A stretch of 64,000 nucleotides of DNA from Crocodylus rhombifer (taxonomy: Eukaryota; Chordata; Crocodylia; Crocodylidae), in contig JAVSML010025160.1 of the NCBI GenBank assembly GCA_038503035.1, positions 204,258 through 268,257 of the forward strand, in the 5' to 3' direction. Position 1 is the stretch's first letter; every line of letters starts with the position of its first letter. The notes under the pieces were generated by a model. That model made no database searches. It worked only from the letters and a program-made list of their open reading frames with translations, and was not told the DNA's origin. This document shows, in pieces, positions 57,143-64,000 of the stretch. A program made the position numbers and the translations under genes.

Positions 57143-57700
57143 TAGAGGTGCATTAATACATCAATCCGATAAATCGGATCAGCACCGATATAAGAAAATG
57201 GGCTGCATTGGAAATTAGCCTGATACAGCTGATAATTTGGCCGATAAATGCCTGTGCATGTGCACAACCACAGTGCAACATGCAGACAGCAAGGAGCACA
57301 ACCCAGCAGCTTGGAGAGTTGTGTGAAGCTGGTAAGTCTGTTGTGGTGGAAGGGGAATGGGGGGGGAAAAGAGGCTTGGGGCAGGAGGGGTGCAGATCAA
57401 TACCCCCAGCAGTGAGGGAGGGAGTAGGGCAGGGATGGGAGGCCATGTGCCCCCCAGATCTGTGTGGGGAGGTGCAGGGCAGGCTGCAGCTGGAGCTGCG
57501 CTGGGCTCTTCTCCACAGAGGCTGGGCTTAAGGTGGGTGGTGGCAACGGCACTGTTAGGGGATTATGGGGGGGGGCTGCAGAACCCCCAAATTTTGCCAT
57601 AACCCCCTCAAACCCCTCCTCCCAGTGCTGCTGCCATCTGCCTGGCACAGCCCCAGCACTGGAGGCAGGGATTGAGCCCATAGCAATAGCCCAGTACCTG
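57143..57700. mobile_element. hAT-like element fragment, family of 28507-29344
   Basis: The left end tagaggtgcattaatacatc continues with 'aatccgataaatcgg', 'ggaaattagc' and 'ggaaggggaatgg'-type sequence that matches the reverse complement of 29110-29340. The core is GC-rich, with a G9 run near 57565. The right end was not found. Confidence 0.55.
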
Positions 57701-59390
57701 AATGGAAGGTGGCAAATTGGAATCCCTTCTCCCTGATTCTGTAAGGAGCGACTCACAATGTGTAACCCGACCCTTTGAATGAGTTCAGGGTGAGATGTGG
57801 GAAGACTGCTGCTTCAAGGGTTAGCCCTTTGATCTTACTGTTTTCATCTACCCTGAGTAGATGGTCATTATTTTCACCCAGCAAGAAAGACCCATACTAT
57901 GTTTCAGTTCCTACACCTTCCCACAGCTGAACTCATCTAATCCTAGCAAATGAAGGGGTCAGGTATGGATTAGTGTTTCTTCTGGTCCCAATCTTCTTGC
58001 CCTGGCTCCATGCCACTATCTGAAATTAACTCCCACGTGGTATCACTCCTTTTATCCACTCCCTGTTTCCTTCCTCCTCCCCCCATTTTTGAATGGAGCA
58101 GAGAAGTGAGGGGGCTTTGGTTACCCATCCCTCCATGCCCAACCACTAATAGTCCCCAGTCTGCCCAGAGCTCCAACCTAGAGATGAGACAATGGCAAAG
58201 ATATGGAAAGAACCACCTATACAGAACTAAAATCCTTTGTTTTGTCTTCATGCAGGAGTCTGAAGAGAAAAGATGTCCTCCATTGTGCCATCACACCTTA
58301 AAGCAGATGTTTGAAAGTACCAGTGACATTAATTCCACTGATTTCCACAAAAGGTGGGAGAAGTAGCAGCTGCAGCCGGGAACCCCATGGATCTCCACAA
58401 AAAGGAGCAAGGAAAATGAGCAAATGCTTTTTCCCCCTTGCCACAAAATGACAAAGATGTAAGGGCTGAACAAAAGTACTTAACTTGACACAAGGAGAAT
58501 ATTTGGAGATGCCAGTGTTTCTCCACCTCTCTGAACAAAATACCTCTCTAACTCATTCAGTTAAGAGTGGGGCTAGAACCAGCATTCAGCTTTTGGAGCA
58601 CACAGTCCTTTCTAGCTAGCAAGTGTGGTACAACTACATAAAAAAGCCATAGCCACATAAATTTCATTCCTCAATTCACATAAATTGTTCAAGCTAAATA
58701 CAAACATTCAAAAAGCTACAGATAAAAGCACTCTAAGTATCGTGGTTTACTCAAAGCACTCTGGTTGGGTCAGAAACAAACGGAACAGACTTTCACTGTT
58801 CAGTGGAAGGGGCTCAGAGCCTGCCTGCATTGGCTGAGGTCAGCAGGCTGGAGGTACTCCTGCATGCCTCCCAGAAGGCTACTGAAGACTGCTGAACCCA
58901 ACCAAGCAGCTAACAACCCCTAACTAGCCAAAGCGGCCCCACTCCCCAACAGCTAGCTGCTATCAGCACCACCCGCTGCAGGGGGAGGGGAGAGGAAATG
59001 CCCTCACCGTTTTCCAGTTTGGGTCCAGGTAGGGGAGGCAGGGACAGGCAGGTTGGGTAAATGCAACGGGGAGGCTCCAGTCCTCCAACTCCACCCCAGC
59101 CTCTTGACAGATGCAACTCAGAACTTCCCAGCTTTTTGCTACATGGGAAACTGGAGCCACCTGCCATGCAGACACAGCCCAACCCCCTCCAAGACCCAAG
59201 CCAGCAAGCTGGGGGCCTGCACAGCAAAGGGACTCCCCTGCCCACCTGTACAGGAAGGATATAGAGCCTTTTCCGTCTCCTGTTTGTGATAGTCTGGGAG
59301 TAGGGCTGGGCTGGTGCTCACCCAGAACAGACAAGCATCAGCCAAAGCTGGGATGATGGCAAAATAAGACCTACCTTGACGCACCATGGA
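57701..59390. other. Intronic sequence, no gene seen
   Basis: Moderate GC and single-copy-looking. The small overlapping frames around 58900-59390 on both strands have no recognisable domain. Confidence 0.45.
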
Positions 59391-59570
59391 ACCTGGTACA
59401 GACTTTTGATAAAGCGCTCCAACCTAAAGCACTTTAGTCTCATACCACCATCCATCCAGGGTTAGCTTCGAGCAGGATCCACCATTTTTCAAGCACCCGT
59501 TTGGTTACAACTATAGAGTGCTTTCCACATGCTCATCACGTGATAACTGTAACACCTGTACCTAGTCTAA
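59391..59570. mobile_element. Small MITE-like element, about 180 bp
   Basis: Left: cctggtacagacttttgata. Right, in reverse complement: ttagactaggtacaggtgtt. The shared 'ggtacag' and the inward 'aaagcact' occur in inverted order. The right terminus 'ctgtacctagtctaa' equals the right end of the element at 17020-17711. Confidence 0.5.
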
Positions 59571-60019
59571 GTGTCTGAATGGAAAATGAACGCATCTTCA
59601 TTTCAGCATGTTAGCAGATCAAATAAAAGGCAATAAAACAGCTGAAGGTATTAGGGGTAGAATCATTCTAGCATATTTAAGCTGGCAAAAATCAAGAATG
59701 CTTAGAACATTTAATGCAGCTTCCACATATGTTCCCCCTTACAATCTCCAAGCAACTCTCAACGGAAAAATATTATGAGTCTAGTAAAACAAATGCAAGA
59801 AACGTTTGCACTGATACATTCCATGTGGCATATGATAGTCAGTCATCCAACATTGATTTTTTTTTTTTTTTTAAATCAGGTTTGGGAGGCTAATTCCTTC
59901 AGGATATTTACTAAGTCCCTACGTACACCTCTTTCTTTAGTTCAACTATTTTCACTTTTAAAAAAATGTCCCTCGCATTTGGGTTAACATGCAAGGTTTC
60001 AAGTAGAGACATTCCATCC
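59571..60019. other. AT-rich intronic sequence with T16 tract
   Basis: T16 run near 59858-59873. No gene recognised. Confidence 0.5.
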
Positions 60020-61876
60020 ATCTCAGAGGAAAGGCAGCGAGAGGGCACAGCAGCCCCCCTGGCTCTCCAGGGACCTAGCAGACCTCCTGAGGCTAAAAAG
60101 AAAGGCCTACAAAGCATGGTGGATGGGATTCACCTCCAAGGAGGAATATTCTGCACTGGTCCAGTCCTGCAGGGAGCACACCAGGAAAGCCAAGGCTGCA
60201 GCTGAACTCCAACTAGCTTCCAGCATCAAGGACAATAAAAAGTCCTTTTTCAGATATGTGGGGAGCTGGAGGAAAAGCAAGGGCAACATTGGACCCCTGC
60301 TGAACCAGATGGGGCAACTGATGCCCAGGAAAAAGCCAACCTATCGAATGGGTTCTTTGCATCAGTCTTTCATCAGTCCCATGGGACGCCCATGTCTGCT
60401 ACGGGACAGGGAGGTCCGGGTGAGGGAGATCCCCTGCCCTCCATCAATGCTGACCTCATGAAGGAACACCTTGAGAGGCTGGATACCTTCAAGTCAGCCG
60501 GCCCTGACAATCTACACCCCAGGGTACTCAAGGAGCTGGCGAGCATCATAGCCCAGCCTCTGGCACGGATCTTTGAAAACTCTTGGCGCTCTGATGTAGT
60601 GCCCAAAGACTGGAAGAAGGCCAATGTGGTGCCTATCTTCAAGAAAGGGAGGAGAGTGGATCCCACTAACTATAGGCCCATCAGCCTGACTTCTATCCCA
60701 GGGAAGGTCTTAGAAAAGTTTATTAAGGAGGCCATCCTTATTGGACTGGCCAATGCCAACATCCTGAGGTTTGTTGCAGGCAACAACCAGCAGAGGTTTG
60801 TTGCAGGCAAGTCTTGCTTGACCAACCTCATTTCCTTCTACAACCAGGTGACCTATCACCTGGATGAGGGAGAAGAGATTGATGTCATATCTTGACTTCA
60901 AAAAAAGCCTTCAATCTGGTATCCTATGATCACCTCTTGGCGAAACTGGCCAATTGTGGCCTTGGGTCCACCACGATCCCCTGGCTGGGAAATTGGCTCT
61001 GTGGTCAGACCCACAGGGTAGCAATTAATGGAAGTCACTCATCATGGTGTCCTGTGACCAGTGGGGTCACCCAAGGCTGTGTCCTTGGACCCATATTGTT
61101 CAAAATCTTCATTAATGATGTGGACATTGGAGTCAGAAGCGGACTGGCCAAGTTCACTGGTGACACCAAACTTTGGGGCAAAGCTTTCACACCAGAAGAC
61201 AGGAGGGCAATCCAGGCTGACCTGGACAGGCTCAGCAAATGGGCAGATGAGAACCTGATAGTGTTTAATGCTGAAAAATGCAAGGGTCTCCACCCCAGAA
61301 GGAAAAACCTGCAGCATCCTTATAGGCTCAGCACTGCTATGTGGGCTAGTATTACGGAAGAAAGAGACTTGGGGGTCATCATTGACCACAAGATGAACAT
61401 GAGCCTGCAATGCGATGCTGTGGCTACTAAAGCCACCAAAACGCTGGCTTGCATCCATAGATGCTTCTCAAGCAAATCCCAGGACGTCATTCTCCCCTTG
61501 TACTCCACCTTGGTGAGGCCGCAGCTGGAGTACTGCATCCAGTTTTTTTGGCTCAACAATTCAAAAAGGATGTGGAGAAGCTTGAGAGAGTCCAGGGAAG
61601 AGCCACACGCATGATTAAAAGTCAGGAAGACAGATCTTACAACGACAGGCTGAGATCCATGGGGCTCTTTGGCCTCGAAAAGCACAGGCTCAGGGGTGAT
61701 CTGATGGCCACCTATAAGTTTATCAGGGGTGAGCACCAGTACCTCAAACTGGATGCTTATCTTTCTGGGATCCTATGACCACAGCTGACTTCCAGTCCCT
61801 TGGGCGGGGGGGCTGGACTCTATCTTCCGAGGTCCCTTCCAGCCCCAGTGTCTGTGAAATCTAATGTCTATGAAAC
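60020..61876 (+). mobile_element. CR1 LINE, 5'-truncated, same subfamily as 9497-11727
   Basis: A plus-strand copy from the ORF2 linker (KEEYSALVQSCREHTRKAKA) through the RT to the 3' end (gtcccttccagccccagtgt, 'ctgtgaaatctaatg'). Compared with 9497-11727 it has a 27-bp in-frame tandem duplication (60767-60810), a frameshift near 60893, an altered active site (FTGDTKLWG) and a deletion of roughly 170 bp near 61740 that removes most of the C-terminal tail. Confidence 0.9.
60392..60895 (+). pseudogene. CR1 ORF2 RT N-terminal half (167 open codons)
   Basis: Contains [40 protein letters not shown] and SCLTNLISFYNQVTYHLDEG. The sequence RFVAGNNQQRFVAGKSC shows the duplicated 'RFVAG' block. The frame is lost at 60893, just before LDFKKAF. 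It continues in another frame at 60892-61614. Confidence 0.85.
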
Positions 61877-62020
61877 TGATTTATGAGAAAAATTGAGTAA
61901 AAGACCATCATGCTAACATTAAAAAAAACAAAAGAACAAAAAGATTCCCTAAATAATAATACACAACATTAATTTACTAAATTGCATAGATTACACATTA
62001 ATCAACAGTCACACTCTTAC
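61877..62020. other. Intron just inside the donor of the 62021-62103 exon
   Basis: AT-rich. The CR1 3' end at about 61876 stops only about 145 bp from the ATXN10 exon. Confidence 0.7.
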
Positions 62021-62103
62021 CTGTTAATAACAATTCCTGTTCATTTTCTAATCCATGAAGCAACTGGATCAAATGGACAGACACATCAATTAACTGCAGG
62101 TTC
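62021..62103 (-). CDS. ATXN10: ATXN10 (ataxin-10) internal coding exon, upstream of the large intron
   Basis: Ataxin-10 is a cytoplasmic, armadillo/HEAT-like repeat protein linked to neuronal survival and cytokinesis; in humans, repeat expansion in one of its introns causes SCA10. Read on the minus strand, the exon follows an acceptor ending ...atacatag (weak pyrimidine tract) and ends ACAG before a strong donor gtaagagtg. It is 83 bp: one base completing a codon, 27 codons, then one base (phase 2 in, phase 1 out). The translation contains NLQLIDVSVHLIQLL and ENEQELLLT, matching the human segment around NLDTIGVAVDLILLF and VEQESLLT as I remember it. The last base G joins the next exon to give T-A-F-R-C, exactly as in ataxin-10, which confirms the splice. 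The preceding exon was not seen between 62104 and 64000. It is too short and lacks a Met, so simple ORF calling misses it. Confidence 0.93.
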
Positions 62104-63810
62104 CTATGTATATTTTGAATAATAAAGGACAGAAAGTTAATGTTAAACATTCTCTTAAAACAAATGAACAAAAAAACAAAACAAAACTGTATACAATTAT
62201 AAATAAGATCAACATGAATTCAACATGAAGTTTGCTGTATTTTCAATGGATGCAAAAAAAAATCATCATCATTAATGGGAAATGAATAAGAATTCTCCCG
62301 TCCCTTATAGGGCCCTGCATATGAAGCTTAAAGTGCTATGTATTGTCTCATTATCCTTAAAAACAGAAGGCCCTCTTTTTTTCCCCAGACTTAACAAATC
62401 TCAGCTCTCACTATGAAGCCAAAAGTTCACAAAGTCATAGCCTCTGCAAGCACTTGGATGTTCCATATACCCCAATGCTGGGTAAATGTTAGTGAATGCA
62501 CAGACCAAAATACATTTCTGTGGCACAGTGGGTTATGGTTTTGTGGAGAGGTTGCCTTTCAGATCAGCCTGCTCCACGGTCACCCAACAGCTCCAGGAAT
62601 ACCTGCATACTGTCACAATTCCTAGACCCTTGTCAGTCCCCACTGCCAACAGTGCCAGCGGTGTCTGCTGGAGCTCCCCACTTACCACTGTCACCATGCT
62701 CCCACCACTGCCAGCGCCACCAGCAGCATGCAGAGTTCATGCAGGTGACCTACCCCTTCTAAGCAGCCCCCACACTCAGTCCCCCCACATTTACCCACAT
62801 AGTAACTCACATTCCCCCATCCCCTCCTGCAAACCCCACATCACCCCCACCCATTACACACCCACCATGTGATAAGGAAACCCAAAGCAAACATTAAAAC
62901 ATAGATATTTAGGATATATTTCATTATGATGCTAGAGACACTGATAGGCTTCCAAATTACTTTAATATTGTAAATATACCAATAAAACATTGCCCATCTG
63001 ATCAATCCCCCTTTCTCGCTTTCTTTTGTTCTAATTGTGGAATAATGTGGATTTGGGGGTATTTTAAAAAAATGAATTTGGGATGCTGTTCAGCAGTCTA
63101 GCTGACACAAGGGGCTTGTGTCCCCAGATACCAACTGTGTGGGCTCCAGAAGCTCCTGAGGTAAAGTAACCCTGAGCTGCTAGTCAGGGTAGGCTTTAGG
63201 ACTGCTGGGGACAGCACGGGTACTAGCCCCAAGCTCTAGCTCCCCCTGGCCACAGATCCAAGAAAAGCCAGGCAGGGTTATTTTGCCCCAAGTGGCACCA
63301 TTTGCTCCACAACAAAATGCATGTGCATGTGCAAAATGCATGCTGGCAGAAGTCCAGGCTCAAATTTGCACCACTTCTATTTGAGCTGCTGCAAGCACAT
63401 GTGCTTGCATGTGTGGACACGCCCAGTGAGTCAATCCATTAGGAAACAGCCATATGCCTGGGGTGAGGGGAAACAATTTAGGCACTTGTGAATCCTGACT
63501 CCCATGAGTTTGGAGTCAAGTGTGGGTAGACAGACTAGTTCACAGTCTGCCAAGAGAGCCATTAAGTATTTCAATAGACAGAAGTAAACTGGGTAAGTTC
63601 ATTCCCTTTGTCCATGGCATACACAACCAGTGCCAGCAAGCAATGCAAAAAGGAGTTACATTATCTTTAAAGCTGGACCACTTGAATGTGGGACAAAAGG
63701 AAACTCGACAGCTTCAAATGTTGCTAGCATTTTCAATGTTTTTCAGCACCGAAATAGTTTAAAAGTTTAGAAACAGCTTCACAATAGGCTACCAACTAGT
63801 TCATCTACAG
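62104..63810. other. ATXN10 intron upstream of the 62021-62103 exon, no exon seen
   Basis: AT-rich left part. A GC-rich stretch at 62640-62870 and another at 63190-63430 (with 'gcatgtgtggacacgccca') may be repeat cores. I searched the minus strand for the preceding ataxin-10 exon and did not find it. Confidence 0.5.
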
Positions 63811-64000
63811 CAGCAGTTCTCAACCTGAGGTCCACAAGCAGGTTTCAAGGGATCCACCTAGCCCCAAATGGGTCACTAGATGACCTCTAGAAGTCCCTTC
63901 CAGCCCTGCTTTTGTGACTGCCTCAGGAGCAGTGCTGAGGCAGGAGGTAGGGAGACGGGGAGCGCTCCGCCCCATCCCACAGCCAGACGCTGCTGGAAGC
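63811..64000. mobile_element. hAT-like element start, running off the window
   Basis: It begins cagcagttctcaacctgagg, the same kind of end as 32496 (cagtggttctcaacc). Near 63890-63915 is a CR1-like 3' word (agtcccttccagccctgctt). The right end lies beyond the window. Confidence 0.45.

Larger units (their letters stand above)
6048..62020 (-). other. ATXN10: ATXN10 intron (55,973 bp), mostly transposable elements
   Basis: Interval between two exons whose reading frame joins perfectly (ACAG | CTTTTCG gives T-A-F-R). The donor at the high end is gtaagagtg and the acceptor at the low end is tttccctcag. It contains all the nested CR1 copies listed below and most of the DNA transposons. CR1 copies on the minus strand lie in the sense orientation of the transcript; those on the plus strand are antisense. 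No other coding exon was recognised inside it. Confidence 0.88.

Noticed and set aside
1..64000. tRNA, rRNA, CRISPR array, bacterial operon or viral genome
   Set aside because: None seen; the composition, spliced exons and CR1/hAT repeats are those of a vertebrate chromosome.

Overview
This is nuclear DNA from an amniote vertebrate. The best guess is a crocodilian such as an alligator, with a turtle less likely. The evidence is a very large intron packed with CR1 LINEs whose 3' ends carry 'ATGAAATCT' or 'ATTCTATGA' type repeats, many hAT-like DNA transposons, and no bacterial features. The species call is an inference from repeat style only.

The one host gene I can identify is ATXN10 (ataxin-10), on the minus strand. 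Three consecutive coding exons are present: 62021-62103 (83 bp), 5951-6047 (97 bp) and 804-968 (165 bp). Each has a proper acceptor AG and donor GT. The reading frame runs unbroken across both junctions, and the translation follows a contiguous stretch of vertebrate ataxin-10 (roughly residues 103-215 of the human protein, from memory). They are separated by introns of 4,982 bp (969-5950) and 55,973 bp (6048-62020). The gene continues off both ends of the window.

The large intron explains almost everything else. By my coordinates, CR1 fragments cover roughly 18 kb of the window, in both orientations and often nested. There is a three-level nest at 6923-12839: a hAT transposon, a minus-strand CR1 inside it, and a plus-strand CR1 inside that. 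There is a 5'-truncated minus CR1 at 29345-31938 with the longest open frame (534 codons). A CR1 at about 37000-39919 is interrupted by two other CR1s. A cluster of CR1 pieces lies at 43938-45197. A near-full-length CR1 at about 52910-56598 keeps remnants of the ORF1 esterase and of ORF2. A last CR1 lies at about 60020-61876. All copies are broken by frameshifts, stops or lost reverse-transcriptase active-site residues.

Between them are non-autonomous DNA transposons (hAT-like, with 8-bp target-site duplications at 6923-12839, 32496-32759 and 36617-36972), other terminal-inverted-repeat elements, a palindromic MITE-like unit with a CA microsatellite at its centre (48346-48573), degenerate minisatellites, GC-rich repeat cores and homopolymer tracts. 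AT-rich stretches at about 12.8-15.1, 18.5-20.2, 46.5-48.3 and 51.2-52.9 kb look like ordinary unique intron.

I found no novel multi-gene system, no RNA gene, no CRISPR array and no second intact host gene. The most useful results are the unannotated ATXN10 exons and the layered transposon history of the intron between them.
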